NCBI GenBank assembly: GCA_032622095.1
Contig: CP136063.1
Coordinates: 15,417,814 to 15,481,813 of the forward strand
DNA from: Siphonodentalium dalli
Taxonomy: Eukaryota; Mollusca; Scaphopoda; Gadilida; Siphonodentaliidae
Reading direction: 5' to 3'
DNA length: 64,000 nucleotides
The notes below the pieces were generated by a model. It saw only the letters and a list, made by a program, of their open reading frames with translations, had not been told where the DNA came from and made no database searches. Of the stretch, positions 1 to 10,576 are shown piece after piece. Position 1 is the stretch's first letter. Each line of letters begins with the position of its first letter. A program made the translations under genes and the position numbers.

Positions 1-138
1 GCCGTGATCATCACCATTATCACCACTCTCATCTCACCACACCATCACACCATCATTATAGACAGTGGCAGCATCACCATCGTCACCAGCAGCAGAACCA
101 TTGCGACCAGAATCATCATTATAATTATCAAATTCGTC
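1..138. repeat. CAC/ATC-rich simple sequence
   Basis: Degenerate CAC and ATC trinucleotide repeats over the first 120 bases. Their codons would read as His/Ile/Thr in any frame. No splice-flanked coding block was seen. Confidence 0.6.
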
Positions 139-292
139 GTCATTATAACTATGTGAAGCATTATTATATACGTGTACACGTTAATATGTCTTTATCGTTA
201 TCATTATAACTATGTGTAGCATTATTATATACGTGTACACGTTAATGTGTCTTTATCGTTATCATTATAACTATGTGTAGCATTAATATGAT
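139..292. repeat. 61-bp minisatellite, about 2.5 copies
   Basis: The unit includes the palindrome ACGTGTACACGT, then TAATATGTCTTTATCGTTAT and CATTATAACTATGTGTAGC. Same unit as the array at 872-1150. Confidence 0.9.
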
Positions 293-871
293 AATATGCA
301 AGGCATATAGAACGAACCAGTCATAATAGTAAGAATTATATTTGTATTGAATACGGGTGCTTTATATAATCATTATGATATAGTTAAACCTTTATAAATG
401 AACACCATTGCTATGAAGTGGGAAGTAGTAAACATAAACATCGTATTGGCTGCTGACTTCAGAAAAATATCAACACTTCGTTGCATTTACATGTAAACTT
501 GATGTGATATTATAATTAACTCAGATTACATGTGTATGAGCACGGATTAAACGCCCAATCAATACATCAATCAATATATGGCTAGCCTAAAAAGTGAGGT
601 GAAATCAGTTGTCCACGAAGACGACCTAACCACGCTCAGTCATGTCTGGATTCTGGCCCGCAGAGACTGTGAATAGAAAATTCATTTCATATCTGATTCC
701 GCGATTTTGTGAAACTACTGCCGGAAGTCACGTGATTTTTTCAGGAAAATGTTGTGTGAATAAAAATTTCTCCTTTACTGTATACTGTAATTTATGTGTG
801 ACGTCACAAGTACGCACGCCCGCCTGTAACATATACACGACCCGAGCTCGGGCGCGCAAGCGATGTCGTTG
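293..871. other. Spacer between 61-bp arrays, nothing recognised
   Basis: A 91-codon open frame at 642-917 runs into the 61-bp repeat and shows no recognisable domain, so it is not called as a gene. A GC-rich palindrome, CCCGAGCTCGGG, lies near 841-852. Confidence 0.5.
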
Positions 872-1150
872 TTATATACGTGTACACGGTAATATGTCTT
901 TATCGTTATCATTATAACTATGTGTAGCATTATTATATACGTGTACACGTTAATATGTCTTTATCATTATCATTATAACAATGTGTAGCATTATTATATA
1001 CGTGTACACGTTAATATGTCCTTATCGTTATCATTATAAATATGTGTAGCATTATTATATACGTGTACACGTCAATATGTCTTTATCGTTATCATTATAA
1101 CTATGTGTAGCATTATTATATACGTGTACACGTCGATATGTCTTTATCGT
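872..1150. repeat. 61-bp minisatellite, about 4.5 copies
   Basis: TTAATATGTC recurs at 61-base steps (for example 950 and 1011). Homologous to 139-292; the two arrays were probably one before the 580-base spacer separated them, or were seeded by transfer. Confidence 0.92.
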
Positions 1151-1780
1151 CCTGCTAACTTCAATTTCCATTCCTTTTATTCTGATAATTCTGAGAAAAT
1201 ATATGTTATATTTTTTAGAAAGTCTTCTTTTTGCAGGACATAGCTCAATACTAATAAGCATATAAATTACATGGTTATATTAGCCTCAATTTGACGGGTA
1301 AACTGCAAAGTAGTGACACAGTAATATTAATTCGCAAGTTAACATATTACACATGTGTATTTAGCCGCCAAGACAATTGTTGGGTACACGTCATATTTAC
1401 ATCGATACGCATATACTCACATAGTTTATAATTGTAACGTTTCTGTTGTATTTTAGTGACCCTTCTACAAATAACCCACCATGAACATAATATATCGTAT
1501 GATATTCTATATATATCAAGTCAGCCTCTGCAGTAACCCTTGGCTACACTGTGTAATAAGTTCACAAAACGACCATATTATCTGCGCATTTCCTTCAATA
1601 CATATGACTCGTTCTCCACTGTTGTTATCGGTCGTATGCTTGTTTTGTTCTGAACACCTCCGACATGAATAACACATCATTACAGTATATACTGGTTGTG
1701 ACAATCCATTTGTTATATAGAGTGTTAAGCATACATATTTATACAAACAATATGACACTGAGGAATCTTATCCCTTGCAG
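1151..1780. other. Intron sequence upstream of exon 1, nothing recognised
   Basis: AT-rich, ending in the exon 1 acceptor. Short open frames here show no family features. Confidence 0.5.
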
Positions 1781-1863
1781 GTCAATATAATTGATAAAGA
1801 CATTAACACACAGTTCCGTGTGTGTATGGCGAACACAGACCCCAACATGAGGACATTCGACGG
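1781..1863 (+). CDS. VWDE-like: Exon 1 in window: start of VWD domain
   Basis: The acceptor CTTATCCCTTGCAG precedes GTCAATATAATT, and the donor is CGG|GTGAGC. The exon encodes residues 1-27 of the visible protein and two bases of codon 28 (phase 2 end). The peptide ends TDPNMRTFDG, the opening motif of VWD domains (usually GDPHxxTFDG). Here the glycine is T and the histidine is N, so the GDPH site that self-cleaves in some family members is absent. The start is assumed to be phase 0 because this frame continues correctly into exon 2; earlier exons are outside the window. Confidence 0.88.
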
Positions 1864-2086
1864 GTGAGCGAGTTATCATAATATAATGGACACATTTCGC
1901 ATAACGAACTACACTTCATATGAATATGTACGTAAATTGTGAAAAAACTATATGGATATATATAGGAGATATAGCACAGTAGCAATGTTATATTTATTGC
2001 CTCAGAAACATGCCGAGCCGAGCTGGCCCTTAGAACATTTTGATAATACTAAATTAAACACACATCTCAAACACTATTAATTTCAG

Positions 2087-2153
2087 AAAGCGCTGGTCGT
2101 TTCATGGACTGGGTCAGTATGTGATGTACAAACACAAAGAAATGGACCTGCAG
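2087..2153 (+). CDS. VWDE-like: Exon 2: VWD domain, GC-type donor
   Basis: The acceptor is ACTATTAATTTCAG. The first base completes the Gly codon split from exon 1, giving FDGKRWSFHGLGQYV, the usual VWD sequence after TFDG. The exon ends CTGCAG|GCAAGT. This is a near-perfect non-canonical GC donor, and the phase 0 end fits exon 3. Degenerate tandem copies of the end of this exon and its donor follow in the intron. Confidence 0.85.
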
Positions 2154-2770
2154 GCAAGTTATGATAATTACTAGTAATGATATCATCCCGCATAATGTAC
2201 GGCACATTGTGGGACAGTATGTGGTCTACCCACAACGAAGTGAACATGCATGTTAGGCATAACAATGTACTGTACATGCACATACTGCGGCAGTATTTAA
2301 TGCACTGACACATATACATTGACATACATGTAAGTTATGATATTTACTAGTAATTATACCTTCCCGGATAATGTACGGCACATACTGGGACAGTGTGTGG
2401 TCTACAAAAAAAAACGAAATTAACATGCAGGCAGGTTAGGCACATACTGGGACAGTGTGTGGTTTACAAATAACGAAATCAACATGCAGTCATGTTAGAC
2501 ATAACAGTGTACGGCACATACTAGGAAAGTGTGTGGTCTACAAACAACGAAATGAACATGCAGTCAAGTTAGACATAACAATGTACTGTACATACGAAGA
2601 CAGTGTGTAGTCTACAAACAACGAAATGATCATGCAGTCATGTTAGACATAACCATGTATTGTACATACTAGGACAGTATGTGGTCTAAACACAACGAAA
2701 CTAACACGCGGTCATGTTAGACATAACAATGTGCTGTACATACTGGGGCAGTATGTGATGCACAGAAACA
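2154..2770 (+). repeat. Degenerate tandem copies of exon 2 end plus donor
   Basis: Units of about 60-75 bases carry variants of CAGTATGTGGTCTACAAAC, AACGAAATGAACATGCAG and TCAAGTTAGACATAA. They are recognisable as diverged copies of exon 2's last 50 bases and the start of intron 2. About ten copies can be traced. One near 2325 keeps the longer match GTAAGTTATGATATTTACTA, with a GT donor instead of GC. Frames are not preserved, so these are not extra exons. Confidence 0.75.
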
Positions 2771-2958
2771 TATAAATTGACCTGCCGGCAATATGGATAG
2801 TTACTATGGTGCTATCCCGCATAACGGACAGCTTTTGCATTATAAACTGGTAAGAATTCCGAATAACTAAAGTAGTCGTGATTCTAGCGGACGCTTCAAA
2901 ACACATTTCACAGAATTGACGACTACGTATCCGTGTGTGGGGGAAATAGTACAGCTAA
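2771..2958. other. Intron 2 spacer, nothing recognised
   Basis: Unique-looking intronic sequence between the exon-derived repeats and the 30-bp array. No coding or structural signal was seen. Confidence 0.5.
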
Positions 2959-3650
2959 AACGTTTTACTGCTCACATGGAAGAGGTTTAACGTCTTACCG
3001 CTCACATGGAAGATATATAACGTATTACCGCTCACATGGAATAGATTTAACGCCTTACCGCTCACATGGAATAGATTTAACGTCCTACCGCTCACATGGA
3101 AGATATTTAACGTCTTACCGCTCACATGGAAGAGATTTAACGTCTTACCGCTCACATGGAAGAGACATAACGTCTTACCGCTCACATGGAAGAGGTTTAA
3201 CGCCTTACCGCTCACATGGAATAGATTAAACGCCTTACCGCTCACATGGAAGATATTTAACGTCTTACCGCTCACATGGAAAATATTTAACGTCTTACCG
3301 CTCACATGGAAGAGATTTAACACCTTACCGCTCACATGGAAGAGATCTAACGTCTAACCGCTCACATGGAAGATATTTAACGCCTTACCACTCACATGTA
3401 AGAGATTTAACGTCTTACCGCTCACATGGAAGAGAATTAACGTCTTACCGCTCACATGGACGAGATTTAACGCCTTACCGCTCACATGGAAGAAATTTAA
3501 CGTCTAACAGCTCACATGGAAGAGATTTAACGTCTAACCGCTAACATGGAAGAGATTTAACGTCTTACCGCTCACATGGAAGATATTTAACGGCTTACCG
3601 CTCAAATGGAAGAGATTTAACGCCTTACCGCTCACATGGAAGGGATTTAG
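2959..3650. repeat. 30-bp minisatellite, 23 copies
   Basis: The core CTCACATGGA recurs every 30 bases from 2971 to 3631 without indels; the variable part is AGAGATTTAACGTCTTACCG. Because 30 is a multiple of three, the array stays open on both strands (98 and 126 codons). That is a by-product of the period and not evidence of a gene. Confidence 0.93.
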
Positions 3651-3667
3651 TTCTGTTTGCCGTGAAT

Positions 3668-3957
3668 GTGTGACCCGCCATATCAAATCCAGTCGTAAGA
3701 TGGGATTTTGTTTTACCCTGTGCCAATGCATTCTCTTATATATGCGAGTTGACCATAGGTCGTCTCGCATATATAAGAGAATGCATTGGCCTAACACATA
3801 TATAGAAGCATATAGAATATTGTCGTCTGCTCATGTTTGTCTGGGGCTCTGTATGGGTAAAATTATAAAATTGTTAAAGAATACAAGAAAAAATTATTAA
3901 AATTGTAAAAAATTGTTAGGCCAATGCATTCTCTTATATATAGGAGGCGACCTATGG
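3668..3957 (+). mobile_element. Truncated MITE with GTGACCCGCC terminus
   Basis: It begins with the terminal repeat TGACCCGCCATATCAAATCC, followed by the palindromic block around CCAATGCATTCTCTTATATA that is also seen in the copies at 7395 and 62409. The right terminal repeat is missing: homology stops at the second palindrome near 3957. A piece of the same palindrome, ending GAATGCATTGGCACAGGG, reappears at 4697-4755. The element was therefore probably interrupted or deleted. Confidence 0.75.
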
Positions 3958-4793
3958 TGTTGTCATGTCATAGGCAGCGGTATGTTCCCATAGTGTGTGC
4001 ACTGGTCGTGTGCCAATGCTTTGTTTTCCGAAACCGCAACCTTATGCCAAAAACGACAAATGTTAGATAACACATAAATTACTATTCCTTTTTTCCTTTC
4101 GACCCTTGTTGGGACCCACCCCCACCTCCGACATTTGTTCCATTTTCGGCAGGTTTTCTCCGACATTTTTGGACACACACCCTCATCGACCACCAACCAA
4201 CCCCGGCATACGTGCCCGGAAAAAAATCCCCCCCGTTATTATACGGTGTTTTAAGCCAAACTCATTGCAAACACATTCGAAACAATTGTTTTTGAATTGC
4301 GAACAAAATTGTGTGTTGTTCCCATCGACCAACCACCCACCCCGGCATACGTGCCCGGGAATGTTTTTGTCCCCCTGGTTATAAGGGGTCAAAAATACGA
4401 CGAGTATCCGGGGACATAACTTCAAGTGGAGCATGTGGTAACGTTAGCATTACTGGATTGACGCAAACAAAATATTTGCAATTGCTAGTGGAGAGTAATT
4501 GTTTTGTAATTTCTCCGCTGTGCTGCATCCTAGTCTGCCTCCGTTGTGCTCCACCATAGTCTGCCTCCGTTGTGCTCCATCCTAGTCTGCCTCCGTTGTG
4601 CTCTACCCTAGTCTGCCCTCTACCCTAGTCTGCCTTTTGGTTAAATTTGGTTAATTTTATGTTGGTTAACATCGGGCTTTTAGTGCGTACACACCTTAGT
4701 CCAATGTATTATAGTATATATGCGAGGATATATAAGAGAATGCATTGGCACAGGGTTTTCGCAAATTGTCAGGAAGGTCCAGTCATGGAAGAG
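3958..4793. repeat. Short repeats in intron 2
   Basis: Two direct repeats of about 70 bases share CCCCGGCATACGTGCCCG (near 4200 and 4340). A 26-bp unit with CCTAGTCTGCCTCCGTTGTG occurs four times at 4529-4632. A MITE fragment lies at 4697-4755. No coding evidence. Confidence 0.6.
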
Positions 4794-6563
4794 TTAAGGT
4801 TACAATACATCAAACGATTTACATATGCCTCAGTGTTAACAAATCCCGCGGCCTGTATTCGCAGGAAAGATTTGACCCTACACGAGTATTTAAAATTAAA
4901 GAACGTCCTTTAGACACACGGAAATGTGCCCAAAAGTACTTGTAAACGTGGTGGATCACACTGAAGCTTGACAAACGTCACACTACCCTTAAAATTGAGA
5001 AAAAAATGACATCGAAAAAACACCTCCCATAAATTATTCGCCATAACCGTTTACCATGTGGTTATATTTGATGTTTCTCTCCGGGAAACACTTTTATGCA
5101 TTTTTTCGTGCACTTTTCATCCATGTATCATTGACCATTCAGCTGCCAGAATTTGTGTTATGTTGATCCTAGCTTGGGGGTGCCAGGGGAAATCACTCTA
5201 CTAATTTGTATTTGGTGTATTGTAACCTATAGTGGTCACTGGAAAGAAAAGTAAGTCGCCCAAACGATATTATATTGCGTCCATTTATATGCCCACGTCA
5301 AAATAAATAAATTTGATTCGAAACATGTCTGTGTTCTTACTTTATTAACCCTTTTCTGTCACCACCCATAGCTGAATTTACAAAAAAAATACCTTGACTT
5401 GAATGTCAATTTTTTTTCATTTTAGCTGAATTTGGCCAAAGTAAACAATGACGATGTACATACAGGTTGTCGATCTGATAGATTGTAGATACCACTTTCA
5501 GAAAATATGTCATACAATTCGCTAGGCGAATTGGGCGTACTTAGGTTTCACATTGGGCGCACCTACACAATTTTCGAAAAAAATCGACAGAAAACCAAAA
5601 TTGTCCCTTCACAAGAATATATGTATTGGTCGAAATTTGTGAAAGTTAGATAGTCGAACCATTTCTGCAAACTTCCAGGGTAGGCTTTTTTGTCAACCTG
5701 TCATCTAACAGGGACAATTCAACTTCATTTGACCCGAATCTGGTCCGATTTTGCATCATATTTTAGGGTATGGTCCATACTGACGTCACGCTTTACTCTC
5801 ATGTCGTGCCCAAACCCGACAAATATGCCTTGTTGTTCATCTAGGTTGTCGGGCGCCAACAAATATGGTCTCACATTCTTTAAATGGGCACCATTGGGCC
5901 CAAAAATAGGTCGAATCTGGTAATTTCCGGTTCTACAACTATAAGCAGAAATGGCCTCAGATGGGTTAATTTGTACTTTTATTGGACGGCTCCGGCGCCA
6001 AATAAGCTGTCGTATCGCGTGCTTTATGTTTCCAATTTGTTTCATGGGCATAATGAGCACATGACTTGTTTCAGAGCAGAAATCTGAAAAACGACCATTT
6101 TTCACTATAGGTTACAATACACCAAATGCTTTACATAGGCCTCAGTGTTAACACATCCCGCTGGCCTGTATTCGCAGGAAATATTTGACCCTGCACGAGT
6201 ATTTAAAATTAAAGAACGTCCTTTTAGACATACGGAAATGTGCCCAAAAGTACTTGTAAACGTGGTGGACCACACTGCAGCTTGACAAACGGCACACTAC
6301 CCTTAAAATTGAGAAAAAAATGACATAGAAAAAAACACAAACACCTCCGTTAAATTATTCGCCATTTGCACAGCCATAACTGTTTACCATGTGGTTATAT
6401 TTGATGTTTCTCGACGGGAAACACTTATGTTCATTTTTTCGTGCACTTTTCATCCATGTATCATTGACCATTCAGCTGCCATAATTTTTGTTTGCTGATC
6501 CTAGCTTGGGGGTGCCAGGGGAAATCACTCTACTAATTTGTATTTGGTGTATTGTAACCTTAA
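4794..6563. mobile_element. Composite TIR element flanked by TTAA
   Basis: The outer ends are TTAA|GGTTACAATAC and GTATTGTAACC|TTAA, so a 1762-base element (4798-6559) sits between TTAA sites as for piggyBac-type insertions. Two direct repeats of about 440 bases (4798-5229 and 6111-6559) each start with GGTTACAATACA and end with TTTGGTGTATTGTAACC, so each also looks like a complete MITE. The inner flanks are TATA. The middle part (5236-6104) has no recognisable transposase; the longest open frame, 126 codons on the minus strand, matched no family I know. It is probably a non-autonomous element or a pair of MITEs. Superfamily assignment is tentative. Confidence 0.65.
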
Positions 6564-6651
6564 GAGTACATCCTCAAGGGTTGGTTTAAATTACTAGATA
6601 TTGTGTATTTCCGTATTAGGTTATCGCAACCCCATGCTTCTATCATTGCAG

Positions 6652-6858
6652 GTCAATGCTATGTTCACGGGATGTGGATTCGGTACCGTCAGTTGTAACT
6701 GTGGGCTAGCTATCCGCAATATGGAGGATCTGTTGGTTGTTAATTTCTGTGGAGTTATTGAATACGGCCTACAGACCACGGACATCAACGCCTATATGGA
6801 ACAGCGAGCTTGTAATGAGTTGCATATGTTCGTGGAGAAGACAGGCGATGTACACAAG
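6652..6858 (+). CDS. VWDE-like: Exon 3: VWD domain core
   Basis: The acceptor is TTCTATCATTGCAG and the donor CACAAG|GTAGGT. The exon has 69 codons, phase 0 to 0 (residues 51-119). It contains FGTVSCNCGLAIR and a hydrophobic strand, LLVVNFC, as in the VWDE subclass of VWD domains (SCNCGVAVR type). The final 32 bases and the donor are duplicated immediately downstream. Reading through the donor meets TAG at 6877-6879. Confidence 0.92.
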
Positions 6859-6971
6859 GTAGGTGGCAAACTATACTAGAGTTCAGTCCCCTGTGTCCTG
6901 GTCTGATGTTCACGGAGAAGACAGGCGATGTACACAAGGTAGGTGGCAAACTACACAATAGTTCAGCCCCG
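6827..6971 (+). repeat. 80-bp tandem duplication of exon 3 end and donor
   Basis: The segment 6827-6906 (end of exon 3, donor, 48 intron bases) is repeated from 6907 with few changes, including an intact second GACAGGCGATGTACACAAG|G donor at 6938/6939. Use of the second donor would add 80 bases, shift the frame and include the stop at 6877, so the first donor must be the productive one. Confidence 0.9.
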
Positions 6972-7392
6972 TGCATCACAAACACAGAATGTGAGGAAAT
7001 ATCGCACTGTTTTTATTTAAGACATTGCTCGGTTACAATTAATTCTGCATCAATTAATTCTACATTATTCTGAGAAAACAACCTGTCCATTTTGATTCGG
7101 AAAGAAGCTAGCTAAAATCGAAATGAATGGTAACAGGCAGCACAAAACATGTTATATTTGATTGTATGTGACATATTTATGGATGCGCCGATTCAGTATG
7201 CGTTTTCATTGTTTCAAGTTTGTTGCTCGGTGAGTGTGAACAAGTTATTATTTCTTATCGAGACTGCCATTGTATCGATCCACATATCGATCCACATATC
7301 GATCCACATATCGATCCACGTAGTTCTATGCGACTTTTAATCCAGCACGTGATATTCAACGCTTTATGAGTCGCTATGACTATTATCTTAGT
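6972..7392. other. Intron 3 sequence with 12-bp minisatellite
   Basis: Mostly unremarkable. Four copies of a 12-bp unit, ATCGATCCACAT, lie at 7274-7319. No coding signal. Confidence 0.7.
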
Positions 7393-7846
7393 TATGTGAC
7401 CCGCCATATCAAATCCAGTCGTAAGTCGGGATTTTTTTTACCCTTTGCCAATGCATTCTCTTATATATGCGAGTCGACCATAGGTCGGCTCGTATATATA
7501 AGAGAATGCATTACCTAACAAGTTTTTTAAATATATGTTTCTTACAATTTTTAGGACATAAAATAAAAAAAACATCCATTACCCTGCAGGGAGCCCCACA
7601 CATATATAGAAGCATATAGAAGAGTGTCGTCTGCTCATGTTTGTCTGGGGCTCTGAATGGGTGAAATTATAAAATTGTTAATGAATACAAGAACAAATTA
7701 TTAAAATTGTAAAAAATTGTTAAGCCAATGCATTCTCGTATATATGCGAGGCGACATATGGTCGACTCGCATATATATGAGAATACATTGGCACAGGGTA
7801 AATTACAGGGTGAATTACGACTGGATTTGATATGGCGGGTCACATA
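7393..7846 (+). mobile_element. Intact MITE, TGTGACCCGCC terminal inverted repeats
   Basis: The left end TGTGACCCGCCATATCAAAT is matched by the inverted right end at 7819-7844, with a TIR of about 29 bases. The flanking dinucleotide is TA on both sides (7393-7394, 7845-7846), compatible with Tc1/mariner-like insertion. Inside, two long palindromes contain CCAATGCATTCTC and its complement around ATATATGCGAG. There is no transposase, so it is non-autonomous. A second full copy, with its core in the opposite orientation, is at 62409-62852. Confidence 0.85.
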
Positions 7847-8413
7847 TGATGTTACCTGACAATGCACCTGCTTTTTATCAATACAACCAACAAACTCCCA
7901 AGTTCTAAGCAAATTGTCATGTCTTGAAACAGCGACAGCGTTAACAATTTCAGATTATATAAGTTAGGTTTTGCATAATAATATGTTATAGTCAATGTAA
8001 CATACATTCTACCGAACGATTGTGCATGTATGTGATTTATCAGTAAATCGGGAATGGTACCAGGGGGGTGCTTTGGTGTCTATCACCTCACACAACCACA
8101 TCCTTAGTATCGGTCAATGTCATGACTGCAAGAACATTAACTCGACATATCAGACTGGAATAGACATTGACATAGTTCAATGTTATATTTAAACAAATAA
8201 CGTATGTCATGCCTGCAAGAAGATTAATTCGAAATATCAGACTGTAACAGAGATTGACATAGTTCAATTTTATAGTAAAACAAATAGCGTAAACTATGTG
8301 GGTTGCAAGAGTAAAATATTTACCTACCTATTCAACCAATGTTCTGATGCAACGGTCATGTAGATCTATTAAATATATTTAAGTTGAACGTATTATTACA
8401 CGTATTATTACAG
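7847..8413. other. Intron 3, 85-bp duplication
   Basis: A segment beginning TGTCATGACTGCAAGAA at 8119 is repeated from 8204 (period about 85, diverged). The bases just before exon 4, CGTATTATTACA, are also doubled (8388-8413), so the acceptor region is a short tandem duplication. Confidence 0.65.
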
Positions 8414-8613
8414 GTAACCTTACCAACAGGGACAGTTGTTACATTCAGGGTGAGAGGAACACGTATACCATACATCCACATTCAACCATCGATATACGAC
8501 ATAGATAGGACATACGGTTTATGTGGTACCCTTAACAACGACGCCACAGACGATTTTACACTGAGGAGCGGCAGAGTGGTGACGGGTATTTCCGAATTTG
8601 CTAAAGACTGGAT
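8414..8613 (+). CDS. VWDE-like: Exon 4: end of VWD domain
   Basis: The acceptor is GTATTATTACAG. The exon encodes residues 120-185 plus two bases of codon 186. It starts VTLPTGTVVTFRV and holds TYGLCGTLNNDATDDFTL, the diagnostic C-terminal VWD motif (GLCGxxNxDxxDDF), followed by SEFAKDW. The donor is chosen as GGAT|GTATGT: its phase 2 end joins exon 5 as AT|G. An alternative GT four bases later would break the frame. Confidence 0.93.
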
Positions 8614-9534
8614 GTATGTATTTTCGTTATACGTCCACTCATTATACTCTTTGTCTTAGTTGTTCCTATTACGAACGAATGTATGCATTATTCCCTAAGC
8701 ATGGGGTCAAAAGATATTGTGAAACAGCTAATTGACTCGCAAAAGTGTACTTCGATCAATTCAATTGTCAGCATACTAACTCTAATTTTGAAAACGCTGG
8801 TGGTTGGCAAAATCAAGTTATCTATAAACTAACAGCATGTACATGCAGTTGCACCGAAGTGGCACAATTATGTAGATGTAGTGGCTCGGCAGGAAATTGG
8901 AGGTCCAAACTCTTTGCAGTTTGACAGTTAATACACAGCATCAACTGTTGGAGAGTTCAGACCTAAAATATGTATTTTATCTGATAGCGTTATCTCTTTA
9001 CCCTATATTCAGATTTGAATGTGTTGGCTTTAAACCACAGTGAGATTGTTGTTAAACTATATGAACTGAAACCGGTATCAGTTATAAACTGTCCAAAGCA
9101 ATTGTCAGAAAAGAGTAATTTGTGTGAGGATCAAAGAGGACTTGGAGTTGGAAATGCCAACTTGGACACATACACACTGTAGTTGCTAACAAGGCGCGCC
9201 GGTGTGCAGTGGAATGACTAAACTCAACTAGAGTTCATCAAGACTAAACAATGCCCTTACATAAACGTATATAAACCTAATATTTTAATCGTACGTGACA
9301 CGTAGTGGAGCAACCACACATGGTGTGCCTCAAATTTGCTTTTTTTCGGCGACATAACGCTAAGAACAATTTATGTAACATCATGCAGTGGTGACGACGG
9401 AGACGACAAGCCAAATTGACAAGACGTGTCGTGGATTGTAAAATCTTGTCATGACTTCTTCATTTTTCGTAAGTATAAGCACCCTTTCATTTAAACCAGA
9501 ATATCACAACTTGGGTAGTTGTCGACACTTAGTT
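8614..9534. other. Intron 4, first part, nothing recognised
   Basis: No open frame of interest, repeat or splice-flanked coding block was seen. Confidence 0.5.
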
Positions 9535-9682
9535 TAGACATTATAGAGTTGTCGCCCTTTGTCGATGGATGCATTATACAGTTGTCGCCCGCTGTCAAGG
9601 GATGCATTATACAGTTGTCGCCCGCTGTCGAGGGAGACATTATACAGTTGTCGCCCGTTGTCGAGGGAGACATTGTGATTCA
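9535..9682. repeat. 33-bp GTCGCCCG minisatellite, 4 copies
   Basis: The unit is ACATTATACAGTTGTCGCCC followed by GCTGTCGAGGGAG. The same unit recurs near 10450-10490 and as a seven-copy array at 11535-11766, so the three sites share an origin. Confidence 0.88.
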
Positions 9683-10451
9683 GTTCTCGAGCGGGTGACA
9701 AATCTCAATGTCTCCCGAGAAAAAGGGCAACAACTGTTTTGTTATCCGATCATACCACATAAAATATACTTGCCATCCACACGCACGATGTTGCACTGAG
9801 TCAACGAGTGCTTTCCTTCCCGATTATATATATTTCAGTAACTACTTATCGCCCCATAGGATTTCCGTTCCATAAACAATACTCAAGTCGTTAAGTGTGT
9901 GATAATCAGCGTTTATTTACGATCATTTTGGTGGTTAAATCGTCAATATAGGTCCATGCAATGTAAACAAATAAGCCATATAGTTATGTTCTCGTCTTCT
10001 GCAATGTGGCATATTCAATGTCGTCTTGTGTGCGCAATTTACTCGCTATGTTCATTTCATAACGGTCTTCCCCGAAAGCTATTGGGAAGTTGTCAACTTC
10101 ATTAATGCACGTAATTCATATGTGTCAGTGCTCATGGCGATCCTCACATAAAATACTTCTATGATCACATTGCTGACATCGCGGAGGATACGCGTACAGT
10201 AATATTCATTCGCGACAAACGTATGCATTACGTTGTCTACCAGCAAACAGATATAACCATGCAACCAACTTCAAGGGATCCTCTCTTTCAATATTGCATC
10301 ATAATGTCGACATGAACAAATTAAATCACCGAGATGTTTCGATGTAAAAAGTAAATAATAACGCTTGTCCGATAAAAGTATCAACTTAAAAGTTCGAATA
10401 TTACTGAGTGTTCACTAAATATATGCAAATTAGCAAACACCACAACTGGTG
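9683..10451. repeat. Long direct repeat, copy A (about 0.77 kb)
   Basis: It begins GTTCTCGAGCGGGTGACAAA and ends CACCACAACTGGTG. It is colinear with copy B at 10543-11302, with scattered substitutions and small indels. No protein-coding content was recognised; it is probably part of an unclassified mobile element. Confidence 0.85.
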
Positions 10452-10479
10452 ACAATATACAGTTGTCGCCCGTTGTCGA

Positions 10480-10576
10480 GGGAGACATTGAGATTTGTCA
10501 CCCGCTCGAGAACGGAATGTCTCGCTCCGAGTGAGACATTCCGTTCTCGAGCGGGTGACAAATCTCAATGTCTCCC
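10480..10576. repeat. Perfect 44-bp inverted repeat (hairpin)
   Basis: The arms 10480-10523 and 10533-10576 are exact reverse complements around a nine-base loop, GCTCCGAGT. The right arm overlaps the start of the long repeat copy B. It lies between the two direct repeats and could be a head-to-head junction of element ends. Confidence 0.93.

Noticed and set aside
642-917. 91-codon open frame upstream of exon 1
   Set aside because: Ends inside the 61-bp minisatellite, low-complexity tail, no recognisable domain.
2933-3335. Open frames on both strands over the 30-bp array
   Set aside because: A period divisible by three keeps all units open; there is no signal, domain or splice context.
5725-6105. 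126-codon minus-strand frame inside the TTAA element
   Set aside because: No recognisable transposase or other domain; kept only as part of the element.
7393-7846. tRNA or small RNA from the ATATATGCGAG palindromes
   Set aside because: The palindromes belong to the MITE; no tRNA boxes or cloverleaf seen.
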